From assembly GCA_009785545.1 (NCBI GenBank), contig WQWD01000016.1, positions 1-16,137 on the forward strand: 16,137 nucleotides of DNA, read 5' to 3'. The position numbers and the translations under genes are program-made. The notes beneath the pieces were generated by a model. It did not search any database and was not told the origin of the DNA. It was given only the letters and a program-made list of their open reading frames with translations. Each line of letters opens with the position of its first letter. Within the stretch, counting starts at the first letter, position 1. This stretch comes from Treponema sp. (lineage in GTDB: Bacteria; Spirochaetota; Spirochaetia; Treponematales; Breznakiellaceae). Shown piece by piece: positions 5,562 through 14,293 of the stretch.

Positions 5562-8348
5562 CTATCGTGAAAACATCAAAGTACCTAAACCGGGTTGATC
5601 GTATGCACCGGAGGTTTGTCCCATTTGCGGGCCTTCTTCCGGTGAGGAAACTTCTTTTGCCATTCTTGTCCAGCGAATATCTCTGGAAGCTACGCCTTTC
5701 TCCACGGCATAGTGATAGTATATCAGCGCCCAAACAGGACGATTGGCTCCGCGATTACCCCAGGCAATCTCAGTCATTATATTTCTGGCGGGGCCCGCAT
5801 TTCGAGGTCTTTGAGTATTGTTTTGCCACAAACGGACATATCTGGTAAACGGCACTTCAAGACCGGCGATGTTATATTTCGCTGTATATTCCGCTGACAT
5901 AAGAAGCAGATTGCCGCCAAGAGCAAACAGGTCATCGCCTTGATTCCATGCCATTTGGGCGATAACACCCATAAGACCGAGTACCATCAACGGGTATGAT
6001 TGAGTACCGCCGCCCGGCTGGTAGCTACTGCGGCCGCTTTCCTGCTGTTGAGCAATCCTTGTGCCGTCTTCTAAAGTATGAACGTAATTTATTGCCTTAA
6101 ACCAAAAACCATTTCCAACAACTCTTATTTGATCTTCAAAAGCGCTGTGAGGCGCTCCGTAATTACCCTGAAGAGCTTCCATCGCCCAGTTGTATAAATC
6201 CCGCCTGTCGGTAAGAACCCCGATTGCCATCAGCGCTGCCAAATTACACATCGCCCAGTTTGCCCAATAATGATCGTCCCAGCAATTATGATGCCGAATC
6301 AAAAAGTCCATGATTTCGGGATACCACACATCAAGCATCCACTGCTGATATCCGGCAAAATCCGCAGGAGCCCAGCCGTCAAAATCTCGCATAAGATCTC
6401 CGGCAAGGGCAAACATATAACCATATAAACCCGCAGCTAAACTTCGATCTGTAGTTCCGGTAATGCTGGTGGTTGTAGCTGCCCACCTGTTCATAATATA
6501 GACAGCCCGCTCTCCAAAAGCACGAGAGTTGCTTTCGTGACCTATACGATAAATCAAAGCATTCTGATAAGCAGCGGTTGCCGATCTCATTGCGTGCTCA
6601 AAATTTTGTCCTGCCCCGCCTCGCACAATCGACACCGTTGGATGAGGGCCATTCCAGTCTGGCTGGACATGGCTGTTTGTTATCAACTGCTGATAACCAG
6701 AAACCCAAGGTTCATGGTTCGCAGCCAGTCTGTTTCTAATTCTGATAAAATCTTCCTCTGTGTGAAGTGCGGCAGGTCTCATCGGCACTGACGGATCTCT
6801 CGGAAGAATTCTTTCGTGAGAAAAACCGTCAAGTATTTCTCTGGCTCCAAGATTGTTGTTTATCTCCTCTAAGGAAAACGCCCTGTTGTAAATGCTCAAA
6901 CGATAAAACATTGATCTGTCTAAATATGCAGGCGTGGGTACACAAGGAGGATACTGACCTGCCGGAGATTGCGGCCCGCCCGGAGTCAGAGCAAGAACTA
7001 CAGGGCGTGATAAAAAATTATAGTTCATAGCGCCAAAACCGTTATGAGCTACAGTTGTAGTAACTTCGTTCTCGAGCCTCCCGTCAATATACAATCTGAA
7101 TGTATTGCCCAAACGAGTTAATACTACGTGTTCCCATACTCCTCTTCGGAGCGGGTTATTGGAATTATTAAAACGATGAAACACAGGCTGCTGGGCATTT
7201 CTTCCGCCGTCAGAAACGGCAAAGATACGGTTAGCGGCTCTAAGCGACATATATGCGCCGTCTGCCGCTGTCGCTCTTTCGATATTAGAAAAAGTCCATA
7301 AAAAATGACCTTCGCTTTCTACATCGTTATCTCTCAGCATATTCCAGAAGTCAATATGCACATAAGTCTCTATGGTGAATTCAGGAAGGCTTTGCAGTAA
7401 AACACCAACCTGCGCACCAAGATCAACCCAGCCGTCATTGTTATTTCCCATGTGTACCACACGCCGGCCGTCTACTGTTGTTATGTGAGCGCCTCCATGA
7501 AGCGCCGCATTCCACGAAGCCCCAATCGCAGGTGTTGCGGTAAAAGCCGTCCCCTCAGGATTAACTTTGTACCTTAAAACCAAATGATCATCTCCTTGCG
7601 GAGAGCCGCTTTGCTGCGTAAACCTAAAACCACTTGTTAGTATCATGTTTGTTATCATGCCGCCGTAGATATGCAACACAGATGTTGTTACCATACTGCC
7701 GGAATCAGCCTGCAAAATGTAAAAGCCTGCCGGAAGCGTAAGTGTTCCTGAAGCGCCAGCACTGCGTTCAAAAGACACAGGAGGATCGAGCTCTGCGCCT
7801 TCTACAGTAAGCACTCTGAAACGGGCGGCAGTTTCAGCACGATACCTCAACGCTCCGCTTCCTTCGTTTGTTATCGGCTCAATGTTGATCGTCACAGGCG
7901 TATTGGTTTGACCTGCAACCACAGAAAAAGTAACACGACCGCGCGCTACGGGATAGTCCGCATCAAGCAAACCCGGAATATCACGGATAGCGGTGTGCGC
8001 AGTCAACGTAACAACCCAGTTTCCGGGAGCCAGCATAACGCCTTTTCCGTCACCTGCAAGATCCCTTGGGCTGACATCAAATATTTCGTTAACCGATGGC
8101 TGTCCGCTGAGTCCGTTAAAACTCAATGAGTAACGGGAAAAGAAAGTCGGCGCTGTCGGCAGCAAGGTTCGTTCACCACCAACGTCGCCGCCAGCCAGCC
8201 GGAATAACACTGTATTTTCCGCTTGCAAGCTAGTCGGAGTTTCTATCTCTACAATACACCCACCCCAAATCAATATCGTAAGTAAAAAAACAATGGCTGC
8301 TTTTAAATAAGTTTGTTTCATAAATTTTTCCTTATATAGTTTCTTCAT
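5562..8348 (-). CDS. surface lipoprotein with LamG domain and alginate-lyase-like catalytic domain
   Basis: 928 residues from the chosen start. A signal peptide (KAAIVFLLTILIWGGC) suggests lipidation at Cys31, with a loose, spirochaete-style lipobox. Residues about 45-245 form beta-rich, Ig-like segments. A LamG/concanavalin-like domain covers about 256-505 (FTIETYVHI, MSLRAANRIFAVSD, WEHVVLTR, LYIDGRL). Residues about 520-928 resemble the alginate lyase (PF05426-like) alpha/alpha-barrel: LHTEEDFIRIRNRL, HYWANWAMCNLAALMAIGV, QQQESGR, AWNQGDDLF, EYTAKYN. It probably cleaves a uronic-acid polysaccharide by beta-elimination at the surface, but the substrate is not readable. The segment after ESGR differs from the DQGH I expect in this family. 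The start at 8348 is chosen because GAGGGGAG precedes it and overlaps the stop of the gene upstream; 8321 is a second candidate. The upstream extension to 8396 lacks signal-peptide character. Confidence 0.85.
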   Translation of the reverse strand: MKKLYKEKFMKQTYLKAAIVFLLTILIWGGCIVEIETPTSLQAENTVLFRLAGGDVGGERTLLPTAPTFFSRYSLSFNGLSGQPSVNEIFDVSPRDLAGDGKGVMLAPGNWVVTLTAHTAIRDIPGLLDADYPVARGRVTFSVVAGQTNTPVTINIEPITNEGSGALRYRAETAARFRVLTVEGAELDPPVSFERSAGASGTLTLPAGFYILQADSGSMVTTSVLHIYGGMITNMILTSGFRFTQQSGSPQGDDHLVLRYKVNPEGTAFTATPAIGASWNAALHGGAHITTVDGRRVVHMGNNNDGWVDLGAQVGVLLQSLPEFTIETYVHIDFWNMLRDNDVESEGHFLWTFSNIERATAADGAYMSLRAANRIFAVSDGGRNAQQPVFHRFNNSNNPLRRGVWEHVVLTRLGNTFRLYIDGRLENEVTTTVAHNGFGAMNYNFLSRPVVLALTPGGPQSPAGQYPPCVPTPAYLDRSMFYRLSIYNRAFSLEEINNNLGAREILDGFSHERILPRDPSVPMRPAALHTEEDFIRIRNRLAANHEPWVSGYQQLITNSHVQPDWNGPHPTVSIVRGGAGQNFEHAMRSATAAYQNALIYRIGHESNSRAFGERAVYIMNRWAATTTSITGTTDRSLAAGLYGYMFALAGDLMRDFDGWAPADFAGYQQWMLDVWYPEIMDFLIRHHNCWDDHYWANWAMCNLAALMAIGVLTDRRDLYNWAMEALQGNYGAPHSAFEDQIRVVGNGFWFKAINYVHTLEDGTRIAQQQESGRSSYQPGGGTQSYPLMVLGLMGVIAQMAWNQGDDLFALGGNLLLMSAEYTAKYNIAGLEVPFTRYVRLWQNNTQRPRNAGPARNIMTEIAWGNRGANRPVWALIYYHYAVEKGVASRDIRWTRMAKEVSSPEEGPQMGQTSGAYDQPGLGTLMFSR
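6849..7583 (-). other. LamG domain coding segment, paralogous to 8990-9676
   Basis: Residues about 256-500 of the lyase lipoprotein align closely with residues about 647-865 of the adjacent repeat lipoprotein. Shared stretches include VNxEGTAFTATP, SWNAxL, LPEFTIETYV, YMSLRA and a C-terminal YNxAFxxExINNxLGA. This points to a domain copied within the locus. Confidence 0.85.
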
Positions 8349-8359
8349 AGTTTCTCCCC

Positions 8360-11300
8360 TCAATCGGTAACTGTAACGGCGACTTCTCCAGACCACGGAG
8401 TTCCGTTTGTATCAACAGCGATTACCATTATGCGGTGTTCGCCGACAGCAAGAGCTGACAAAGTATCACCGCTCAAAACAAAGGAGCTGCCAGTTTGAGC
8501 AGTCTGCACAACTCCATTCAGCCTCCAAACAAATCTGTTAAAGTTAACAGGGGTCGCAAGGGCAAGTGTTAAAGAGCCGCCATTTCTGGAAACTGAAGCG
8601 CCGTCTCCGCTTAGGTTGATTGGATCACTGGGAATGCCGCCAAAGTTAATCGTGATATATTTTGGAGGCTGAACAAACGGAGCGACAGTAAAAGCCACAC
8701 GCTGACTTTCCACAAAACCTCTGCCAGATTCAGTTGCCGTAATAAAATATGCTCCCGGCGGAATGTCACTGCCGGCAGCGGTAAGCGTCAACATATTGTG
8801 AGTATTCCAGAAAGAAGCGCTGATTGTTGTCAGCGGCTCGCCGCCTTCAGCGCTTGAGTAAACTTTCCATGTCCAGTCTCCAGCGTGAGAGCTGTCAAGC
8901 CTAAAGGTAACTTGCCTTTGTATAAGACCTGTTTTTTCGACAGTCGCATTTGCAAAGCTTACAACAGGCGGCCTTGATTCTACAGGCAGAATAACCAGCA
9001 CCATATCAGCGCCAAGCTCATTATTTATCTGCTCTTGTGTAAAAGCTTGATTGTATACATTAAGTTGATAATAACGAGCGTTTCTCAAAAACGAATCACC
9101 GGGGAAAATCGATCCGGCAAGATAATTGAAATTCAAAGAACCAAGCTGCGTTACAGTTACAGGAGCAACAACAGAGCCCATTAATTCGCCGTCTACAAAA
9201 ACGTGATAATGTTCTGCCGAGTCTTTTGTCAATACCACATGACGCCAACTGCCTCTTTCGATGGCTCCCCTGTTTGCAGTTCCACGCTCGTTGTTCGAAC
9301 CACTGTCAGAAATCGCAAACCTTTGCTGAGTAGCCCGCAAAGACATATAACCGCCGCTTGCCGCAGCCCCGGAAGCAGTGCTGGAAAAATTCCAAATAAA
9401 ATTGCCGTTAGCCGCAATTACTGTATCCGACGGAATAAACACATATGTTTCAATCGTAAATTCAGGCAAACCGGCAAGAACAGCGCCAAGCTCTGCTCCC
9501 AAGTTCACATAACCGTTGGATGCGCCGACATCAACTATCCGTATACCGTTTATATTTCTGATCGATGCGCCGCTCTCCAATGACGCATTCCATGAACTGC
9601 CGCTTGAGGGAGTTGCCGTAAAAGCAGTTCCCTCAGCATTGACTTCGTAACGAAGTACAAGAGCGTTATTTATCGCAGTTGGTCTAAAACCTACTGTCAG
9701 AGCAAGGCGGCTGCTTTCAAGCATTCCGCTTTCCTGAACCGAAACATAATAAGTACCAACAGCAAGATCGCCGCCTGCCGCTGTCAAAGTTAAAGTTCTT
9801 GAAGCAGAAACAAACGAAGCGTTTACTGTTGTCAGTGCCGTTCCGCCTGCCTCATTGTCGTATACTCTCCATGTTGCTCCATCGGGGTGGCTGCTTCTTA
9901 ATGTAAAGCTAACACTCGCTTGTGGAGAAGCGGTTTTGGCAACAGCGGAATTAGGAAGCTCCACAGTAGGCGCTGAAGTTCTTGGCTGCACAAACGGCAA
10001 CACTACAAGAGCAAGTCTTGCGCTTTCACCTCTGCCAGTTTCTTGAACCGATACAAGATAAACACCGGCAGCAATGTCGCCGCCTGTCGCTGTAAGAGTA
10101 AGAATGCGAGTTGAAGTATCGAAGTTGACATTTATCCCCGTCTGCAAAACACCATTGGAATTGTAAACTCTCCATGTTCCGGTGTGAGAACTGCTCAAAG
10201 TAAAATTGACACTCGCCTGTGTCACAGCAGTTTTAGTAACAGATGCATTCTCCGCATTAACTGTCGGGATGGCAGATACCGGCGGCACAAACGGAATGAT
10301 GGTCAGCGCAAGACGTTCGCTTTCGAGCCTTCCGCTTTCAGTAACCGCCACAAAGTAAGTTGCCGGAGCTATGTCATTTGCTCCGCCTGCTGCAGCAAGA
10401 CTGAGAACTCTTGCCGCAGTGTTAAATGAAGCGTTCACTGTTATTAAAGGCGTTCCTCCCACTGCGGAATTGTACACATTCCATACCGCACCCGAAGGAT
10501 GATCAGAAATCAAATTAAATTCAAAAAGCGTTTGTAAAGCTGATGTTTTTGCGATAATAGTGTCAGTCACTGCTGCCATCGGTTTAGCGGATATATTTGA
10601 CGCAGTAAACGGAAGAATCGTAAGAACAAATCTTGCGCTTTCTTCCCTGCCAAATTCTCTTGCCGCAATAAAATAAACGCCCGGGGAAAGATCTCCGCCG
10701 CTTGCCGAAAGAGTAAGAACCCTTGTTAACGGTTCAAAAACGGCGGTTACTTCCGAAAGGGCTGCTCCGCCTGCCGCAACATTATATACAAACCATTCAG
10801 TTCCTGACGGATGGTTGGTAATCAAATTGATAGAAACTTCTCTTTGAGGTGAAGCAGTTTTAGCTATTGTATCGGTAAAAGAAAAAGGCGCAGAAGAAAC
10901 TTCCGGCGGCAAAAACGGGCGAACCAGTAAAACCAAACGCTGGCTTTCTGTTTTTCCGCCTTCCGTAGCGGTAACCCAATAAAAACCATCAGGAAGATCT
11001 GCGTCGGTTGTTGTAAGAGCAATTTGATGTATAGCTCTATGGTAAACAACACTAACATTTTCCGGAACACTATCGCCTATTTCACTGTTGTAAACTCTCC
11101 AGATAGTTCCAATTGCAAATTGATCCCCGCTCAAATTAAACCGAACATCTCTTTGCTGAAAATTTGTTTTGTCGTAAACAGGCTCAAGAGCGGCAGGTGT
11201 TGGCGTTTGCGGCATTGGATCGATCATCAATAACAACCTGCGGCTTTCAGCCCGTCCCCTTTCTGTTACTGTGAGCCAATACGATCCAACTTCAAAGTCA

Positions 11301-11602
11301 CCTGCAGCGCTTGTCCAAAGAAGATCATGAGGCGGGAAATACTCAACTGTTATCGTATTTATAACACTGCCTCCGGTTGGAACATTGTATACTCTCCAAA
11401 CTGAATCGGCAGGATGCTCACTCGTCAATGTAAATTGAATAACGGGTTGCACAAGAGCGATTTTGGATACTCTATAGTTTTCCGCAGTTGGGGCGGCAGA
11501 CTGAGGCAGCGGCGGATCATCATCTCCCCCACAACTTAATAAAAAGAAAATTGCTGCCAACCCAAATATGGCAACTTTCAATATACCGACAAAATTTTTC
11601 AT
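8360..11602 (-). CDS. large repeat-containing surface lipoprotein with embedded LamG domain
   Basis: 1080 residues with a clear lipoprotein signal: a hydrophobic stretch to FLLSC, lipidation at Cys24, then an acidic GGDDD tether. Seven degenerate repeats of about 95-105 residues follow (roughly 35-130, 131-230, 231-332, 333-438, 439-537, 538-640, and 872-976). Each carries a W-(R/K/N/F)-V-Y core, GG, a VLTLxAxGGD strand, a GxYxVxxxExGRxES turn and a hydrophobic L(A/V)LTxxPF end, consistent with tandem beta-sandwich modules. A LamG domain (about 643-871) sits between repeats six and seven. The last 100 residues are a different Ig-like module containing FVWRLNG. No catalytic motif is seen; a glycan-binding or adhesin-like surface role is inferred. 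The start has a strong AAGGAGG. It lies upstream of the lyase gene with an 11-bp gap. Confidence 0.88.
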   Translation of the reverse strand: MKNFVGILKVAIFGLAAIFFLLSCGGDDDPPLPQSAAPTAENYRVSKIALVQPVIQFTLTSEHPADSVWRVYNVPTGGSVINTITVEYFPPHDLLWTSAAGDFEVGSYWLTVTERGRAESRRLLLMIDPMPQTPTPAALEPVYDKTNFQQRDVRFNLSGDQFAIGTIWRVYNSEIGDSVPENVSVVYHRAIHQIALTTTDADLPDGFYWVTATEGGKTESQRLVLLVRPFLPPEVSSAPFSFTDTIAKTASPQREVSINLITNHPSGTEWFVYNVAAGGAALSEVTAVFEPLTRVLTLSASGGDLSPGVYFIAAREFGREESARFVLTILPFTASNISAKPMAAVTDTIIAKTSALQTLFEFNLISDHPSGAVWNVYNSAVGGTPLITVNASFNTAARVLSLAAAGGANDIAPATYFVAVTESGRLESERLALTIIPFVPPVSAIPTVNAENASVTKTAVTQASVNFTLSSSHTGTWRVYNSNGVLQTGINVNFDTSTRILTLTATGGDIAAGVYLVSVQETGRGESARLALVVLPFVQPRTSAPTVELPNSAVAKTASPQASVSFTLRSSHPDGATWRVYDNEAGGTALTTVNASFVSASRTLTLTAAGGDLAVGTYYVSVQESGMLESSRLALTVGFRPTAINNALVLRYEVNAEGTAFTATPSSGSSWNASLESGASIRNINGIRIVDVGASNGYVNLGAELGAVLAGLPEFTIETYVFIPSDTVIAANGNFIWNFSSTASGAAASGGYMSLRATQQRFAISDSGSNNERGTANRGAIERGSWRHVVLTKDSAEHYHVFVDGELMGSVVAPVTVTQLGSLNFNYLAGSIFPGDSFLRNARYYQLNVYNQAFTQEQINNELGADMVLVILPVESRPPVVSFANATVEKTGLIQRQVTFRLDSSHAGDWTWKVYSSAEGGEPLTTISASFWNTHNMLTLTAAGSDIPPGAYFITATESGRGFVESQRVAFTVAPFVQPPKYITINFGGIPSDPINLSGDGASVSRNGGSLTLALATPVNFNRFVWRLNGVVQTAQTGSSFVLSGDTLSALAVGEHRIMVIAVDTNGTPWSGEVAVTVTD
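8675..8989 (-). repeat. seventh repeat unit, separated from the other six by the LamG domain
   Basis: Residues about 872-976 carry WTWKVYSSAEGGEPL, MLTLTAAGSDIPPGAYFITATESGR and ESQRVAFTVAPF, matching the six upstream units. Its position after the LamG domain implies LamG was inserted into, or the repeat array was extended around, an existing array. Confidence 0.8.
9683..11500 (-). repeat. six tandem protein-level repeats of about 100 codons
   Basis: Repeats 1-6 of the large lipoprotein. They are recognisable by recurring WRVYN, LTLTAxGGD and GRxESxRLxLT motifs. The copies are diverged at DNA level, so the array is old and not an obvious recombination hot spot; repeats 3-6 are more alike than 1-2. 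Confidence 0.85.
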
Positions 11603-11613
11603 TGCACCTCCTT

Positions 11614-11745
11614 ATCCGATTTTATAGTCCTTTGATTTTACTTATTGTACAAGGAATTGAATAATTCCTTGTACAATAAGTATTTACAATCGGAAATAGT
11701 CAATTGATAAAATTAATTGACTATACTTTGACTGCAAAATCGGAT
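11614..11745. promoter_or_regulatory. 10-bp inverted repeat flanking MITE copy 1, next to the lipoprotein ribosome-binding site
   Basis: ATCCGATTTT at 11614-11623 is exactly complementary to 11736-11745. If the 103-bp element is removed, these arms form a hairpin directly before the AAGGAGG of the large lipoprotein gene. This suggests the element inserted into the loop of an older leader structure. The arms are AT-rich, so chance is possible. Confidence 0.35.
11623..11725. mobile_element. MITE-like element, copy 1
   Basis: 103 bp running from TATAGTC to GACTATA, consistent with a TA target duplication around TAGTC...GACTA ends. Terminal inverted repeats extend to about 25 bp with some mismatches. 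Inside is a perfect 20-bp stem with loop GAAT (11639-11682) and a second stem of 12 bp with one mismatch or wobble (11696-11724). It matches 15340-15442 at 95 of 103 positions without gaps. It sits between the binding-protein stop and the large lipoprotein start. No T-tract follows the hairpins on the minus strand. Confidence 0.7.
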
Positions 11746-11772
11746 TATTACTTATCAAAAATATTTTAACGT

Positions 11773-13362
11773 CTATCGCTCATCCAAAAATTGCTGCACC
11801 TGATCGATAACTGCCTGTCGAATTACATCGAGTCCGGCGTTTGTCGCTCTTGTGTGGTATTCTTCCAAAACTATTCTTGCTTGTTCGGGGCCGCCGGCAA
11901 GACCAAGCATAAGGATAGGCCTATATGTAGCTTGAATGCCCGCAACAGCGGCAAAAGCTGTTCGCAATTCTGTGGTTGCTTCGTTGTTAAAAACAAAACC
12001 GGGGATAGGACTTGGAAGATAGGTTTCCGAATCATTTTGATACCAAAAAAGTTCTTTTACATAATCAGGAAGCTCGGCATTGATCCTGATAAAATTAGGA
12101 TTCCATGTCAGCTGAAAACCGGGGAAGAAATACTTGGTCGGGTTATCAAGGTCGATGAATTCATAATCACCGACAGGAAGCCAGTCTTCGCCTTCGATCC
12201 CGAATTCAAAAAGGTTATGATTTTCCCGGCTCTGGAAAATCCAATCAAGAAACGACATTGTAAGCTCTACTCTTCTTGACTGACGGGGAACAGCCAGAAA
12301 GTTCCACGCTGTAAAAGGCTGTGAAACAATCTGTTCACGATTTCGCATAGTCGGAACATACACATACATTTCTACATCCCAGCCAACAGCTTCCATCGCA
12401 CGTGAGACTGCCATGAAGTTGGAAATGTTGCCTTCTGTTGCGGCGACTCTGCCTGTAAAGAAAAGATTTCTCATAGCGTCGGTTTCTGTCTGGCGATCAT
12501 TTTGAGCAAATTGCGCCCATCTGGTAAGGTGGTTAATAACACGGTAGTTTCTGGTATTCCGATTAAATGGATACGGAAACATTGCGTACGCCGAATCAGG
12601 ATCACCCAAAGTTGCAGCTCCCAAAACTGTTCTGCCGTCTTCGCTCAAAGCAATGTCAAACATCATTCCAACTCCGCTGCCCGTTCCATCAATATTGAGT
12701 ACATTCCTTGCCCGTTTTTCGATGATGTTATCATCAAGGTAATAAAAACCTCTGGACTGACCAATTCCAAACGGAGCTACCATGTTAAGCTCTCCCCTTT
12801 GTATGCCGCCCTGTACGTGCCTGAAAAAAGTTTCAAGTTCTTCGTTTGACGAAATTGGATCCATGCCGAATTGTTCACGAAGGTCTCTGCGAATAAAAAT
12901 TACCATGATGTCTTCCGGTGCTTGGGTAAAAGGAATTGCGTAAATAGCGCCGTTAGGTCTTGTTACCTGAGCCATGAATTCAGGCGGAAAAGCTCTTTTC
13001 AGGCCGGGAAAATCTTCATTATGAAAAAACCTTGATATATCCATGTAAGCGCCCTGGTTAGAAAGCCTGTTAAGATTCATCCAGAAAGCGTCAAAAACAA
13101 GATCGGCTTCTTCCTGATTCATCATGATAAGAGGCATTCTTTGGCGGTGATCCGCTCCGGAGTTCCAGATAATATCGAGCTTGATATTAAGAGTGTCCCT
13201 TGTCTGTTCATAAAATTCGGCAAGCACCTTGTCCAAATTCTGAGCGCTGCTGAACAGATAGATTTTGAGCGTTCTTTCATCTCCTCTGCGTCCGCAAGCG
13301 CTAAAACTTAAAAGCGCTAAAACAACAATAGTTACCCAAACAAATGTAAATCTTTTTTGCAT
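11773..13362 (-). CDS. extracellular sugar-binding lipoprotein of an ABC importer (LplA-like)
   Basis: 529 residues, within the usual range for LplA-type binding proteins. The signal peptide ends FSAC, with lipidation at Cys23. The N-terminal lobe shows LKIYLFSSAQNLDKVLAEFYE, then DLVFDAFW, NGAIYAIPFTQ and a MVIFIRRDL strand. The C-terminal 120 residues (GFVFNNEATTEL, RPILMLGLAGGPEQ, TRATNAGLDVIRQAVIDQVQQFL) resemble the DUF3502 end of LplA-like proteins, where the final helix reads roughly AGLDxIxxExxxQ. It should deliver an oligosaccharide to the LplB/LplC permeases encoded just upstream. The start has AAGGAG at 6-nt spacing, and the gene begins 34 bp after the lplC-type stop. Ligand unknown. 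Confidence 0.9.
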   Translation of the reverse strand: MQKRFTFVWVTIVVLALLSFSACGRRGDERTLKIYLFSSAQNLDKVLAEFYEQTRDTLNIKLDIIWNSGADHRQRMPLIMMNQEEADLVFDAFWMNLNRLSNQGAYMDISRFFHNEDFPGLKRAFPPEFMAQVTRPNGAIYAIPFTQAPEDIMVIFIRRDLREQFGMDPISSNEELETFFRHVQGGIQRGELNMVAPFGIGQSRGFYYLDDNIIEKRARNVLNIDGTGSGVGMMFDIALSEDGRTVLGAATLGDPDSAYAMFPYPFNRNTRNYRVINHLTRWAQFAQNDRQTETDAMRNLFFTGRVAATEGNISNFMAVSRAMEAVGWDVEMYVYVPTMRNREQIVSQPFTAWNFLAVPRQSRRVELTMSFLDWIFQSRENHNLFEFGIEGEDWLPVGDYEFIDLDNPTKYFFPGFQLTWNPNFIRINAELPDYVKELFWYQNDSETYLPSPIPGFVFNNEATTELRTAFAAVAGIQATYRPILMLGLAGGPEQARIVLEEYHTRATNAGLDVIRQAVIDQVQQFLDER

Positions 13363-13396
13363 AATAATCTCCTTACTTATTTATTTTTACAAATTA

Positions 13397-14284
13397 TTAA
13401 CCTTTAACAGACCCAACCATAATACCGGAAGTAAAATACCGCTGTAAAAACGGATACAACAATACAATCGGCCCGATAGTTACCATAGCAGTTGCCATTC
13501 GCATTGTTATCGAAGGCAAATCCATTATCTGAATACGCAGCTGCCCTGCCATCTGCGCCATAAATTCTACATTTCGCATCATCGTCATTATCATCGCCTG
13601 AAGCGGCTGGAGATGCGGGCGATCAATATACAACATTGCTAAAAACCAGTTATTCCAGTAAGCAAGGGCATAAAACAAACCGATTGCCGCAAGCGCCGGT
13701 GTCGCAACAGGCAAAATTATTTTAAATAAAATCGAAATTTCACTTGCCCCGTCAATGCGTGCCGATTCAGAAAGTGAAGCCGGAACAGACGCAAAAAAGT
13801 TTCGCATTAAAAACATATTCCACGGATTTATCAAGATAGGAAGAATTAATACAAATATACTGTTCCTTAATTGCAGATAACGGGCTATAAGCATATATGT
13901 TGGTATCAGGCCGCCGCTGAACAGCATGGTAAAGTAAACATAAAAAGCAATTTTGTTGCCGTACTTGAGCTTTCCTGTTGCCAAAGGATAGGCAAGCATT
14001 ACCGTTACAAGCAAACTTGCGATTGTCCCAAAAGCAGTTACAAAAATAGAAACTCCGTAAGATTGGTATATTTGGTTTGTCTGGAACAAAACTTCATAAG
14101 CTGCAAGGGTAAAATCGCGCGGGAATAAACTAAAGCCGTAACGGAGAATTGCCATTTCGTGAGAGAACGAAGCAGAAAGCGCAATTATAAATGGAATGAT
14201 ACAGGCGGCTGTAAAAACAAAAATAACAACATAACAAACCATAATGAGAGTTTTATCAGTTCTTGATTCACGTATATTATTCAT
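13397..14284 (-). CDS. carbohydrate ABC transporter permease, LplC type
   Basis: 295 residues with about six membrane segments. The cytoplasmic EAA-like loop is ESARIDGASEISILFKIILP (173-192), the contact site for the ATPase. The C-terminal YFTSGIMVGSVKG is a signature of the LplC/YtcP-type permease group. The start is preceded by TTAAGGAA, whose TAA is the stop codon of the upstream permease, so translation is probably coupled (9-bp gap). It works in the inner membrane with the 14294-15214 product and the lipoprotein at 11773-13362. Confidence 0.93.
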   Translation of the reverse strand: MNNIRESRTDKTLIMVCYVVIFVFTAACIIPFIIALSASFSHEMAILRYGFSLFPRDFTLAAYEVLFQTNQIYQSYGVSIFVTAFGTIASLLVTVMLAYPLATGKLKYGNKIAFYVYFTMLFSGGLIPTYMLIARYLQLRNSIFVLILPILINPWNMFLMRNFFASVPASLSESARIDGASEISILFKIILPVATPALAAIGLFYALAYWNNWFLAMLYIDRPHLQPLQAMIMTMMRNVEFMAQMAGQLRIQIMDLPSITMRMATAMVTIGPIVLLYPFLQRYFTSGIMVGSVKG

Positions 14285-14293
14285 AAAAATTCC

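Noticed and set aside
8349..8396. 16-residue upstream extension of the lyase lipoprotein
   Set aside because: It would overlap the end of the upstream gene and put an arginine-rich stretch before the signal peptide, while ATG at 8348 has a strong GAGGGGAG.
11639..11682. Intrinsic terminator after the binding-protein gene
   Set aside because: The long hairpin is followed by AAAATCAAAGG on the minus strand, and the same hairpin also lies in the leader of the import operon.
11791..12279. 162-codon plus-strand open frame inside the binding-protein gene
   Set aside because: It is a shadow of a clear LplA-like coding sequence, with no start signal or family resemblance.
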